In this document: in pieces, positions 1 to 8,937 of the stretch | How the letters are laid out: each line of letters begins with the position of its first letter | How positions within the stretch are numbered: the first letter of the stretch is position 1 | Source: CAZJHD01 sp964545855 | GTDB taxonomy: Bacteria; Planctomycetota; UBA1135; JACQFD01 | Assembly (NCBI GenBank): GCA_964545855.1 | Contig: CAZJHD010000005.1 | Coordinates: forward strand, 62,001-126,000 | Length of the DNA stretch: 64,000 nucleotides | Reading direction: 5' to 3' | Position numbers and translations under genes: made by a program | The notes under the pieces: model-generated | Told to the model about the DNA's origin: nothing | What the model saw: only the letters and a program-made list of their open reading frames with translations | The model's database searches: none

Positions 1-1
1 C

Positions 2-580
2 TTCGACAGCGGGGCGATCGAGATCGACGGCGCGCCCGTCGTCGAGCCCACGCGCAAGCGCGTCTTCGTGTTCCAGGAGCCCGGGATCTTTCCGTGGTTC
101 AGCGTGTGGGACAACATCGGATTCGGTCTCGGCCGGAAGATGTCCTTCGAGCAGAAGAACGAGATCGTGATGAAGTACATCGAGCTCGTCGGGCTCACGG
201 GCTTCGAGCGCGCCTACCCGAGCGAGCTCTCCGGCGGCATGAAGCAGCGCGTGGAGTTCGCCCGCGCGCTGGCCGTCGACCCCGACGTGCTCTTCCTCGA
301 CGAGCCCTTCGGCGCCCTCGACGCCTTCACGCGCATCGAGATGCGCCGGGAGATCGTGCGCATCTGGAAGACGACCGGGAAGACGTGCCTTCTCGTGACC
401 CACGATGTGGAAGAGGCGTGCGAACTCGCCGACCGCGTGGCGGTGATGACCCGGAGACCGGCCCGAATCCAGGAGGTCGTCGAGAACGTGATTCCCCGGC
501 CCCGCGATCCGGACTCGGACGAGTTCCGCGCCATGAAGGACCACATCTTCGGCACGCTCGGCGTCGAGCGGCGCGTGTGA
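2..580 (+). CDS. ABC transporter ATP-binding protein, nitrate/sulfonate/taurine type (5' end outside window)
   Basis: This is the C-terminal part of an ABC transporter ATPase; the reading frame is open from base 2, so the start and Walker A lie upstream of the window. Visible motifs are a Q-loop (VFQEPGIFPWFSVWDNI), the signature LSGGMKQRVEFARAL, Walker B VLFLDEPFGALD and the switch histidine in LLVTHDVEEA. The Q-loop context and the FGALD Walker B are typical of the nitrate/sulfonate/taurine (SsuB/TauB-like) importer ATPases, which energise uptake at the inner membrane. The substrate cannot be read from this fragment, and no permease or binding protein is seen downstream, so partners must lie upstream. 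The following gene is on the opposite strand. Confidence 0.9.
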   Translation, partial: FDSGAIEIDGAPVVEPTRKRVFVFQEPGIFPWFSVWDNIGFGLGRKMSFEQKNEIVMKYIELVGLTGFERAYPSELSGGMKQRVEFARALAVDPDVLFLDEPFGALDAFTRIEMRREIVRIWKTTGKTCLLVTHDVEEACELADRVAVMTRRPARIQEVVENVIPRPRDPDSDEFRAMKDHIFGTLGVERRV

Positions 581-609
581 GGTGCGCGCCGGCATGCGGC
601 GCGCCCTCG

Positions 610-2766
610 TCACTTCTTCGTCTTCGCCCGCTCCTTCATCAGGTCCTCGACGACCTTCTCGGCGATGTTGCGCGGCACCGGACGGTACTCGGAAGGCTCC
701 ATCGTGTAGGTCCCGCGGCCCTGGGTCATGCCGCGGAGCGAGCTCGAGTACTGGAACATCTCGGCGATCGGCACCTTCCCCTCGATCGCCCGGAGACCTC
801 CCTCGACCGCGATGTCGGAGATCTCGACGCGCCGCGAGTTGAGATCGCCGATCACCGCGCCCAGGAACTCCTCGGGCACCTGCACCTCGAGCTTCATGTA
901 GGGCTCGAGCAGGGTCCAGTTCCCTTCCGTCGCGATGCGGAACGCGAGCACTCCGGCCTGCTGGAAGGCGAGCTCGCTCGAGTCCACGTCGTGCGACTGC
1001 CCGTCGTAGAGGGTCGCGCGGACGTTCGTGAAGGGGAACCCAAGCGGATACCCCGTCTCGGCGGCCTTTCGAATTCCATCCTCGACGGCCGGGATGAACT
1101 GGCGCGGCACGCGTCCTCCCTTGACGTCGTCGACGAAGTCCACGTCGCCTTCCTCGATCTCGGCCGTCTCGAACCGCACCTTCACGACGGCGAACTGGCC
1201 GTGGCCACCGCTCTGCTTGATGTGGCGGCCTTCGACGTCCCGCGCCTTCGTGAAGGTCTGCCGGTAGGCCACCTTCGGCTTGCCGACGACGACACCGACG
1301 TTGTAGTCGCGCTGAATGCGCGTGACGATGATCTCGAGGTGGAGCTCTCCCATGCCGGAGATCACGAGCTCGTTCGTCTCTTCGTCCGTCTTCGCCTTGA
1401 ACGTCGGGTCCTCGCGCGTGAGCCGCCCGATCGTCTCCGTGAGCTTGTCGCGATCGGCCGACGACTTGGGGGCAAGGGCCTGGGAGATCACCGTGTCGGG
1501 GAACTCCATGCGCTCGAGGACGATGGGCTGAGCCTCGTCGCAGAGTGTGTCTCCGGTGATCGTCTGCTTCAGACCGAGCACGGCGGCGATGTCTCCGGGA
1601 CCGACCTCGTCCACTTGCTTCCGGTCGTTCGCGTGCATCTTCACGATGCGGCCGATGCGCTCCGTTCGCCGGAGCCGCGGATTCACGAGCTGCATGCCCG
1701 ACTCGAGCACTCCCGAGTAGACGCGCACGTACGTCAGATCGCCCGAGCGGTCGGCGATCGTCTTGAACGCGAGCAAGCTCACGGGCTCCGAAGGAGCCGG
1801 CCGGCGCTCGACCTCGATGAACTCCTTCCCGTCCTCCGTGCGCTTCTCGGGATTGCGGCCCTTGATGTTCCCGACGTCGAGGGGCGACGGCAGGTAGGCG
1901 ACGATCGCGTCGAGGAGGAATGCGACTCCCTTCTTCTTCAGCGCCGAGCCACAGAGCACGGGCTGGATGTGTCGCCTGATCGTGCCCGCCCGCAGCGCGC
2001 GGACGATCTCCTCCTCCGTCACGGCCTCGCCCTCGACGAACTTCTCCATCAGATCGTCGTCCACCTCGGAGGCCTTCTCCACGAGGAATTCACGCGCCTT
2101 CGCCACGGCCTCGCGCATCTCGTCGGGGATCGGAACCTCTTCGACGAGGCGTCCCTCGCTCCCCTCCGAGAACTCGAAGGCCTTCAGCTGCACCAGGTCC
2201 ACGATCCCTCGGAAGCTCGCCTCGCTCCCGATCGGGAGCTGGATCGGAACCGGATTCGCGCCGAGCCGCACGCGCATCTCCTCGATGCACATCGGGAAAT
2301 TCGCACCGACGCGATCCATCTTGTTGACGAACGCGAGGCGCGCGACTTCGTAGCGGTTCGCCTGACGCCACACGGTCTCCGATTGGGCCTCGACGCCCGC
2401 GACGCCGTCGAACACGGCCACGGCACCGTCGAGGACGCGCAGGCTCCGCTCGACCTCGGCCGTAAAGTCCACGTGTCCGGGCGTGTCGATGAGGTTCAGC
2501 GTGTGACTGGACCACGAGCAGGTCGTCGCCGCCGACGTGATCGTGATGCCGCGCTCCTGCTCGTCCTTCAGGTAGTCCATCGTGGCCGTCCCGTCGTGGA
2601 CCTCCCCCATGCGGTGCACGAGCCCCGTCAGATAGAGGATGCGCTCCGAGATCGTGGTCTTGCCCGCGTCGATGTGCGCGCAGATGCCGAAGTTGCGCAG
2701 CTTGCGCAGGCGGCCGACGGAAGCCTGATCGCGGGGATCGTCGAGCGTGAGCGTCGAATCGGACAC
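610..2766 (-). CDS. fusA: Elongation factor G
   Basis: Translational GTPase that drives ribosomal translocation. The GTP-binding motifs are all present: G1 AHIDAGKT (about residues 30-37), the switch region with DEQERGITI, G3 DTPGH (94-98) and G4 NKMD (148-151), followed by domain II and the EF-G domains IV-V up to the GTYTMEPSEYRPVP tail. With the GTG start chosen here the protein is 718 residues, close to the family norm of about 700. The frame is open another 50 codons upstream to position 2916, but that stretch is Ser/Arg-rich, unlike any EF-G N-terminus. The gene stands alone rather than in a str operon with rpsL, rpsG and tuf, so it may be a second EF-G paralogue. Confidence 0.93.
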   Translation of the reverse strand: MSDSTLTLDDPRDQASVGRLRKLRNFGICAHIDAGKTTISERILYLTGLVHRMGEVHDGTATMDYLKDEQERGITITSAATTCSWSSHTLNLIDTPGHVDFTAEVERSLRVLDGAVAVFDGVAGVEAQSETVWRQANRYEVARLAFVNKMDRVGANFPMCIEEMRVRLGANPVPIQLPIGSEASFRGIVDLVQLKAFEFSEGSEGRLVEEVPIPDEMREAVAKAREFLVEKASEVDDDLMEKFVEGEAVTEEEIVRALRAGTIRRHIQPVLCGSALKKKGVAFLLDAIVAYLPSPLDVGNIKGRNPEKRTEDGKEFIEVERRPAPSEPVSLLAFKTIADRSGDLTYVRVYSGVLESGMQLVNPRLRRTERIGRIVKMHANDRKQVDEVGPGDIAAVLGLKQTITGDTLCDEAQPIVLERMEFPDTVISQALAPKSSADRDKLTETIGRLTREDPTFKAKTDEETNELVISGMGELHLEIIVTRIQRDYNVGVVVGKPKVAYRQTFTKARDVEGRHIKQSGGHGQFAVVKVRFETAEIEEGDVDFVDDVKGGRVPRQFIPAVEDGIRKAAETGYPLGFPFTNVRATLYDGQSHDVDSSELAFQQAGVLAFRIATEGNWTLLEPYMKLEVQVPEEFLGAVIGDLNSRRVEISDIAVEGGLRAIEGKVPIAEMFQYSSSLRGMTQGRGTYTMEPSEYRPVPRNIAEKVVEDLMKERAKTKK

Positions 2767-3176
2767 GGAGAACCTCGAGGGCGTGGAATCGGCCGGATCG
2801 TTCGTCGTGGATCGATGCGTCGCCGGAGCGGCGAATTCGACAGCCGGCGAAGCCGACCGTCGCCGAGCACTCGGCTCGGACGCTCCCGAAGCACGACACG
2901 CATCCGTCCCTGACAAAAACGAGCGAAAGACGGTACAAACCTTCGGCCGGGCGTCAACCCTCGCAGGTCGCGGCAGCCCCCGTCCGGATTCCGAACGGGC
3001 CGGGAACTGCGCCGGCGAGCGCCCGCCAGGCGTCGCGCGGTCACGGCGCCTCGGCCGTCGACTCGGTCGATCACGCGGTGCTCCTCTCGACGACTGCCCC
3101 CGACGACCTCCTGCTCCCGCACCCCGGGCCCTCCTCCGGGCTACTTCTCCCCACGTTGACCCTGCGGACCCTCTCG
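2767..3176. promoter_or_regulatory. Divergent intergenic region between fusA and the SGNH hydrolase
   Basis: About 410 bases separate the chosen starts of the two divergent genes. It holds a short AT-rich patch near 2905-2945, which stands out in this GC-rich sequence, and no convincing gene. Promoters for both genes are expected here. Confidence 0.5.
2910..2939 (+). promoter_or_regulatory. Possible sigma-70-like promoter
   Basis: CTGACA at 2910-2915 and TACAAA at 2934-2939 are separated by 18 bases within the only AT-rich patch of this intergenic region. It would read toward the SGNH hydrolase, leaving a leader of over 200 bases. The match is weak and made by eye. Confidence 0.25.
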
Positions 3177-4154
3177 ATGCGCCTGGCCCTCCTGCTCGGC
3201 GCCTTCGTCCTGGCCGTCGCGATCGCCGAAGTCGTCTGCGGATTCACGGGTCCGGGCCGCCAGTTCGTCTCGTCCGTCGTTCCCTTCGGGAAGATGCCGA
3301 TGCCGAACCAGCGCGCCATGCTCCCGTCGGGTGAGGAGCCGGGAGCCTGGGTGCCCGTCACGATCAACCGCTTCGGCATGCGCGGGCCCGAGGTCCCTTC
3401 GGAGAAGGCGCCGAAGGAGATCCGCGTCCTCTGCGTCGGGGACAGCTTCGTGTTCGGCGGAGGCCTCGGAGACGGCGACACGTTCCCCGCCATCGCGCAA
3501 CGCATCGTGGAGGAAGCTCCGGTTCCCATCCGGTTCATGAACGGCGGGGGGAACGGACACGATCCCCGGTCGGCGAAGGGATTCCTCGAAGCGCACGCGA
3601 AGAGCCTCCGTCCCGACGTCCTGGTCGTCGGTTGGAATTGGAACGATCTCGTGAGCATCCTCTCGCGCGTCGAGATCATCCCTCCGCTCCCGGAGTGGAT
3701 CCGCCGCTTCTCGCTCTATCGCTTCACCGCATTCCATCGGAATCGGATGAACCCATGGAACCCTCCCGACGCGGTGCGGGTGCAGCAATACCTGGATGAC
3801 GTTCTCGCCGCGGCGACGGGACCGAACTCCGACGAGAAGTGGAACGAGGCGCGCCGTGCGCTCTCCACCATTCGGCACGTCGCGCGGGAGGGTGGCATCC
3901 ACGCTGCCGTGCTCGTCATGCCGGAGCTCACGTGGAGAGACTCGCCGGCCTTCCCGGGCTTGCCGAAGCTCATCGAGATCCTCGAGCGCCAGGACTGGGC
4001 CTGGGTCGATTGCCAGCCCGAGTTCTACGCCGGCATCCAGCGCGGCGAGCAACTCGTGCAGTCGATCGACCCGTTCCACCCGAGCGCCCGGGGCCAGCGC
4101 CTCATGGCCGACGTCGCCCTGCGCAAGCTCCGGGAGCTCGGCTGGCTTCCCTGA
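3177..4154 (+). CDS. SGNH/GDSL-family hydrolase, membrane-anchored or exported
   Basis: 325-residue protein with an N-terminal hydrophobic segment (MRLALLLGAFVLAVAIAEVV) that would be a signal peptide or anchor. The SGNH blocks are visible: VGDSFVFG with the nucleophile Ser90, a Gly-rich GGGNGHD (about 123-129), GWNWND with Asn156 (block III) and DPFHPSARG near the C-terminus giving the Asp-x-x-His pair. These families hydrolyse or transfer esters such as acyl groups on glycans, so an extracytoplasmic esterase or acyltransferase is expected; the substrate is unknown. I placed the start at ATG 3177, directly before the hydrophobic segment; an upstream ATG at 3078 would add 33 unlikely residues. 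Confidence 0.8.
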   Translation: MRLALLLGAFVLAVAIAEVVCGFTGPGRQFVSSVVPFGKMPMPNQRAMLPSGEEPGAWVPVTINRFGMRGPEVPSEKAPKEIRVLCVGDSFVFGGGLGDGDTFPAIAQRIVEEAPVPIRFMNGGGNGHDPRSAKGFLEAHAKSLRPDVLVVGWNWNDLVSILSRVEIIPPLPEWIRRFSLYRFTAFHRNRMNPWNPPDAVRVQQYLDDVLAAATGPNSDEKWNEARRALSTIRHVAREGGIHAAVLVMPELTWRDSPAFPGLPKLIEILERQDWAWVDCQPEFYAGIQRGEQLVQSIDPFHPSARGQRLMADVALRKLRELGWLP

Positions 4155-4189
4155 CGCTCCGGAACGACGCGGCCGACGACGGCGGTCCC

Positions 4190-6064
4190 TCAGGTCCGCT
4201 CCTTCGCCGCCGATCGACGCCTCGCCTCGACGTCGCGGATCGACGCGACGAGCGCCTCCTGCAGGTTCGCGACGGAGAACGGCTTCGCGAGGATCCGCGC
4301 ACCACGAGGGACTCGATCGAGCGCGCTCTCCGCGTCGGAGCGCTCGGCTCCCTCCGTTTCGGACGCTCGCCCCGTCGCGTAGATCACCGACACGGGGCCC
4401 GTTCGCTCCTCCACGGCTCGCGCGATCTCCGCTCCCGAGACTCCGCCCGAGCGCGGACAGGTGATCAGGACGTCGATCCCACGGGCCGGCCCCGAAGCGA
4501 GCGACGCGGCCTCGAGCGCGTCGCGCGCGATGAAGACGCGATGCCCCGCCCGCTCCAGGGCGGTCTGGAGCACGCCGCGAAGCTCGGCATCGGGCTCGAC
4601 CACGAGGATGCGGGCTCCCTTCGCCACGCCGTTCGGGGCCGAACCCGGCTTGGCCGCCGCAGGCGGCGCGGGCTCCATCGCGCGCGAGACCGGGAGCACG
4701 ACACGGAACCGCGACCCGGAGCCGACGGCCGTCGTCACGTCGATCGTGCCGCCGTGGCGATGCACGATCTCGTGCACGAGCGCGAGACCGAGCCCCGCGC
4801 CGCGTCCCTCCTCCTTGGTCGAGAAGAATGGCTCGAAGATGCGCTCGCGATCGGCGGGAGCGATCCCGTTCCCGCGGTCGGCGATCTCGAGGACCGCGCG
4901 CGGACCCGCATCTCCCGAGCGATCCTGCGCGAGCCGCAGCCGAATGGGACCTCCATGGGGCATCGCGTCCCGCGCGTTCAGGCAGAGGTTCATCACGACC
5001 TGCGTGATCTGCGAACGCTCGCCCTCCACGGGGATCGGCGCCTCGTCGATCTCGCAGTGGAGGCGGTGGTCGGATCCGAGGGTCCGTCGCAGAAGGCTCA
5101 CGACCTCGTTCACGGGATCCCGGAGGTCGAAGTGCGCGCGCAGCTTCGGGTCCTTGCGCCCGAAGAGGAGGAGCTGGCGCACGAGGTCGGTCGCGCGCGC
5201 GGCCGCCGCGCGCATCGGCACGAGCATCTCCCTCGCCCTCGGCTGCTCGCGCAGGTAGTCCTCCATGGCATCGAGCTGGACGGAGAAGACCGTCAGGAGG
5301 TTGTTGAAGTCGTGGGCGACGCCTGCCGCGAGCCGGCCGAGGCTCTCCAGGCGCTTCGCGATGCGTAGCCGCTCCTCGCTCTGACGGCGCTCCGTCTCGT
5401 CGCGCTCGACGCCGACGACGCCGATGGCGCGGCCGCTTCCGTCCCAGAGCGGGCTCCACTGCCCGTCGATCCAGCGCTCGCCTCCGTCGGCGGCATGCAC
5501 CCGGTACTCGAGCCGGAACGCCTCGCCGCGCAACGCGCCTTCGAGACGCACTTGGAACGATCGACGCTCCTCCGCCAGGGGGAGCGCCGCGGGCATCCCG
5601 GCGAAGGGCGGGAAGGCGCTCGCGTCGATCCCCGTGCGCTGCAGCCACGCTGGATTCGCGAAGAGGAGCTTCCCCGACGCGTCGAAGGCCACGATCGCGT
5701 CGCTGGAGCATTGGGCCACCAGTTGGAGCCGGCGCTCGCGCTCGCGCACGGCCGACTCGGCGGCGCGCGCCCGCACCATCGCGCGTCGCACGACCCGCAC
5801 GAAGACGTTCGCCAGCCGGGCGAGCTGCCGGTATTCCCCCTCGAACTCCGACTCGCTGATGGAGCCGACGTCTCCTCCGAAGAAGACCTGCGTGAGGTAG
5901 GCGTTCAGCCGCTCGACGGGGCTGCTCTCCTCCGTCGCGCGCACTCCAGCACCGCTGCGCGCGGAGCCCGGCGGACCGCCCTTCGACGGCTCCGAGGCGG
6001 AATCCGCACTGGAGACGGCTCGATGCGAATCCTGCTTCCTCGATCGGTGATCGTTGCGCGGCAT
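4190..6064 (-). CDS. PAS-domain hybrid histidine kinase with degenerate receiver
   Basis: 624-residue soluble sensor kinase. Residues about 110-230 form a PAS domain (SDAIVAFDASGKLLFANPAW and the PAC end DETERRQSEERL). A HisKA dimerisation segment follows with LAAGVAHDFNNLL, the phospho-accepting His being residue 251. The catalytic domain shows the N box (MNLCLNARDAMPHGG), G1 (IADRGNGI), the F box (IFEPFFSTKEEGRGAGLGLA) and G2. A C-terminal receiver-like domain (about 485-615) keeps the conserved Thr (YATG) and Lys (LAKPF), but Cys536 sits where the phosphorylated Asp should be (DVLITCPRSGG). The kinase may therefore signal to a separate response regulator, with the receiver acting as a binding module. 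No cognate regulator is adjacent. Confidence 0.88.
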   Translation of the reverse strand: MPRNDHRSRKQDSHRAVSSADSASEPSKGGPPGSARSGAGVRATEESSPVERLNAYLTQVFFGGDVGSISESEFEGEYRQLARLANVFVRVVRRAMVRARAAESAVRERERRLQLVAQCSSDAIVAFDASGKLLFANPAWLQRTGIDASAFPPFAGMPAALPLAEERRSFQVRLEGALRGEAFRLEYRVHAADGGERWIDGQWSPLWDGSGRAIGVVGVERDETERRQSEERLRIAKRLESLGRLAAGVAHDFNNLLTVFSVQLDAMEDYLREQPRAREMLVPMRAAAARATDLVRQLLLFGRKDPKLRAHFDLRDPVNEVVSLLRRTLGSDHRLHCEIDEAPIPVEGERSQITQVVMNLCLNARDAMPHGGPIRLRLAQDRSGDAGPRAVLEIADRGNGIAPADRERIFEPFFSTKEEGRGAGLGLALVHEIVHRHGGTIDVTTAVGSGSRFRVVLPVSRAMEPAPPAAAKPGSAPNGVAKGARILVVEPDAELRGVLQTALERAGHRVFIARDALEAASLASGPARGIDVLITCPRSGGVSGAEIARAVEERTGPVSVIYATGRASETEGAERSDAESALDRVPRGARILAKPFSVANLQEALVASIRDVEARRRSAAKERT

Positions 6065-6144
6065 CGGCGGGGCAGCGCCGAGACTCTACCAACGACCCTC
6101 CCCTCTCCGCGTCCCGTGTCGTGCCGGGAGCGCGGCACGCGCCG

Positions 6145-7422
6145 TCAGGGGCGTCCCTTCTGCGCGACGGCCTTCCGGAACGACTCGAAGTCCTCGAATC
6201 GGCCGGGCGCGGCCTGCGGGTCGCTGGGCTTCGGCGCGCCGGGGATCGGCGCGGCCGGCACCGGCTGCGCCGCGGGCCGGGGCGGAGGCACGCCGGGAAC
6301 GGACGCGGCGCGCGTCACGGGCGGCGGAGAGGACGCGGCGTGCGGCGGCGCGCCCTCCGTGCCCTCGGGCATGCCCAGGAGAGAGCGATAGAAGCCGGGG
6401 TTGTTCACGCGCGAGAGGCCGGCATCGAAGGTGATCGTGCCCGCCTTCACGGCCTCGCACATCGCCTGCTCCAGAGTCTGCATTCCGTGCTTCGAGCCGG
6501 TCTGCAGGAGGTTCAGAAGCATGTGCGTCTTCCCCTCGCGGATGCACGCGCGCACGCCGTCGATGCCGATCAGGATCTCGTGGATCGCCGTCCGCCCGCC
6601 ACCGACCTTCGGGACGAGCGTCTGCGAGATGACGCCGGCGATCGTCGTCGAGAGCTGCATGCGCACTTGCTGCTGCGCCTCGTGGGGGAACACGTCGATG
6701 ATGCGGTCGACGGTCTGCACGGCGGACGTCGTGTGCAGCGTGCCGAAGACGAGGTGTCCCGTCTCGGCCGCCGTGATGGCGAGCCCGATCGTCTCGAGGT
6801 CGCGCATCTCGCCGACCAGGATCACGTCCGGGTCCTGCCGCAGGGCGCGCTTCAGCGCCTCTCCGAAGGACGCGCTGTCGTGCCCGATCTCCCGCTGGTT
6901 CACGAACGACTTCTTGTCCTGGTGCACGAACTCGATCGGATCCTCCATCGTGAGGATGTGGCCGGACTCCGTTCGGTTCACGTAGTCGATCATCGCCGCG
7001 AGCGTCGTCGACTTGCCCGACCCCGTCGGGCCCGTGACGAGCACGAGGCCACGCGGGAGCTCGCAGAGCCTCTTGAACACCGGCGGGACTCCGAGTCCCT
7101 CCAGGCGCGGCACCGTCTCCGGAATGAGACGGATCACGAGACCGCAGGAGCCGCGCTGTCGGAAGCAGTTGATGCGGAAGCGAGCGATCCCCGGGATCGC
7201 CTTCGACAGATCCGCGTCACCCTTGGCGTCGAAGACCTCCATCCCTTCCTTCCCCAGCACCTCCTCGACGAACGCACGCGTGTCGTGCTTGTTGAGGATC
7301 GGGTGCTCCGCCATGGGGACGATCTCGCCGTGGATGCGGAATCCCGGCGGGCTTCCCGACTTCAGGTGGATGTCGGAAGCCTCGACCTCGACCATTCGAC
7401 GTAGAAGCGGCTCGAGCGGCAT
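6145..7422 (-). CDS. pilT: Type IV pilus retraction ATPase PilT
   Basis: 425-residue hexameric secretion ATPase of the PilT/PilU group that powers pilus retraction at the inner membrane. The N-terminal ASDIHLKSGSPPGFRI motif, Walker A GPTGSGKST (131-139), the Asp box TMEDPIEFVH, Walker B ILVGEMRDLET and the His box GTLHTTSAVQTVDR are all present, and GVRACIREGK resembles the C-terminal AIRNLIRE motif of PilT. About 65 C-terminal residues form a Pro/Ala-rich tail after the conserved core (PPHAASSPPPVTRAAS and onward), longer than in usual PilT proteins. It lies alone with no other pilus genes in the window. The 222 bases upstream (7423-7644) show no gene. Confidence 0.9.
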   Translation of the reverse strand: MPLEPLLRRMVEVEASDIHLKSGSPPGFRIHGEIVPMAEHPILNKHDTRAFVEEVLGKEGMEVFDAKGDADLSKAIPGIARFRINCFRQRGSCGLVIRLIPETVPRLEGLGVPPVFKRLCELPRGLVLVTGPTGSGKSTTLAAMIDYVNRTESGHILTMEDPIEFVHQDKKSFVNQREIGHDSASFGEALKRALRQDPDVILVGEMRDLETIGLAITAAETGHLVFGTLHTTSAVQTVDRIIDVFPHEAQQQVRMQLSTTIAGVISQTLVPKVGGGRTAIHEILIGIDGVRACIREGKTHMLLNLLQTGSKHGMQTLEQAMCEAVKAGTITFDAGLSRVNNPGFYRSLLGMPEGTEGAPPHAASSPPPVTRAASVPGVPPPRPAAQPVPAAPIPGAPKPSDPQAAPGRFEDFESFRKAVAQKGRP

Positions 7423-7644
7423 GCGGGTGCACTCCCCGTTCGGGATGCGGCGTGGGGATCCCCGAGGATCCCGAGAACGCGCCGACGGGGCCCTTCGGGC
7501 GAACGACGACTCGTTCGTCCATCCCGGGAAGGACCCATCCGGCGATCCACCGATGCTTTCGTCGCAGAGGTCACGGAGCCTTGAGACTTCCAGCGCCGCG
7601 CGCCCCTCCGACGCCGGGGATCGCCGGCTCCGCGCGCGCGAGCG

Positions 7645-8937
7645 TCAGACGCGGCGCAGCCACGCGAGCACCTCCACGTGGTCGGTCTGAGGGAAGAAGT
7701 CGTGCGGCGTCACGCGCTCGACGCGATGGCCTGCGGCCGCGAGGCGCGCGAGGTCTCGCGCGAGCGTCGCGGGACTGCACGACAGGTACGCGATGCGCTC
7801 GGGCCGCGCCCGCACGACGGCGGCGACGGCGCGCGGTGAGAGACCGCTCCGCGGCGGGTCGAGCAGCAGCAGCGCGATCCCTCCGTCACCGACGGCTTCC
7901 GGGAGGCGGTCCTCGAATCGGCCCTCCTCGAACCGGACGTTCGCACGTCCGTTGACGCGAGCGTTCTCGCGCCCGTCGCGCACGGCGGCCGCCGTGCTCT
8001 CCAGGGCGACGACGTCGCGGAATCGGGGCGCGAGGGCGAGCGCGAAGGCGCCGACGCCGGCGTAGCCGTCCACGAGCCGCCCCGCGGAGGCGCCGCCGCA
8101 GCCGGCCTCGATCTCGCGCAGAACCGTGCGGGCGGCCGTCGAGTTCGGCTGCGAGAACGACTCGAGCGAGATGCGGAGCCGCAGGCCCGCGAAGCGATCG
8201 CTCAGGTGATCGCGGCCGAGCAGGGGAAGGCTTCGCGAGCCGAGCACGACGTTGGTCTCGGCGTCGTTCAAGCTCCGCACGACGGAGACGACCGACACGG
8301 CGCGCCCTGAGGCGCTGCGCAGTCCGACGCCCGCTTCGCGCACGCGCTCGGCGAACGCTGCGCCCTGGGGGAAGACTCCCGCCGTCGTGACCAGCCCGAC
8401 GAGCACTTCACCAGTGCCCGGCGCGAGGCGGACCGCGAGCGCGCGCACGTCCGCCGCACCGCCGCCCGCGCGCGCGCCGCACCGCGGCGCGGAGCCGTCC
8501 TTCGTCGTGGTTCCCGGCAGCGGATGCACGCCGACGCCGAGCCGCTCGAGGATCGCGCGTGCGCGCGTCGCGATCTCCGTGATCGCCGGATCCTGGATCG
8601 CGCAGTGCCGGACGTCGACGAGCTCGTGGGTCCCGGCGCGGAAGAAGCCGCCGACGATCCGGCCGCGCTCGCGCGCGAGCGGGTAGAGGAGCCGATTGCG
8701 GTAGAGGAGCGGGTGCGGTGCCGCGACGATCGGCTGCACCTCGACGCCGGCGAGCGTGGGCTCCGCGGCACACCGCTCGACGACGAGCCGGTGCTTGCGG
8801 CGAAGCTGCTCCTCGTAGGGACGGTCGAGAAGGGTGCACCCTCCGCACGGGCCGAAATGAGGACAGAGCGGCGTCGCCCGCGGAGACTCCCCGTCGCGGC
8901 GGCGCGCGGGCCGGGCTGCGCGCGAGCGGGGCTTCAC
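7645..8937 (-). CDS. TrmA/RlmD-family 23S rRNA or tRNA (uracil-5-)-methyltransferase
   Basis: 430-residue SAM-dependent RNA uracil methyltransferase. Near the N-terminus Cys25-x5-Cys31-x2-Cys34 with Cys112 matches the four-cysteine 4Fe-4S cluster of the RumA/RlmD branch. The Rossmann part shows VDGYAGVGAFALALA (SAM binding), LLLDPPRSGL (DPPR motif) and YLSCSPATLARDL with the catalytic Cys, ending in a Phe-Phe-Pro-Gln-Thr-Asp-His-Val-Glu motif normal for the family. There is no clear N-terminal TRAM domain. The GTG start overlaps the stop of the HisA-like gene by four bases (GTGA), so the two are translationally coupled. The exact uridine target cannot be assigned. Confidence 0.88.
   Translation of the reverse strand: MKPRSRAARPARRRDGESPRATPLCPHFGPCGGCTLLDRPYEEQLRRKHRLVVERCAAEPTLAGVEVQPIVAAPHPLLYRNRLLYPLARERGRIVGGFFRAGTHELVDVRHCAIQDPAITEIATRARAILERLGVGVHPLPGTTTKDGSAPRCGARAGGGAADVRALAVRLAPGTGEVLVGLVTTAGVFPQGAAFAERVREAGVGLRSASGRAVSVVSVVRSLNDAETNVVLGSRSLPLLGRDHLSDRFAGLRLRISLESFSQPNSTAARTVLREIEAGCGGASAGRLVDGYAGVGAFALALAPRFRDVVALESTAAAVRDGRENARVNGRANVRFEEGRFEDRLPEAVGDGGIALLLLDPPRSGLSPRAVAAVVRARPERIAYLSCSPATLARDLARLAAAGHRVERVTPHDFFPQTDHVEVLAWLRRV

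Noticed and set aside
94..2913. Long plus-strand open frame (939 codons) antisense to elongation factor G
   Set aside because: Arg/His-rich composition with no domain; it mirrors a real gene, as is usual in GC-rich DNA where stops are rare.
3141..6092. Long minus-strand open frame (983 codons) over the SGNH hydrolase and histidine kinase genes
   Set aside because: Low-complexity Arg/Ala sequence; it is a shadow of two confidently identified genes in other frames.
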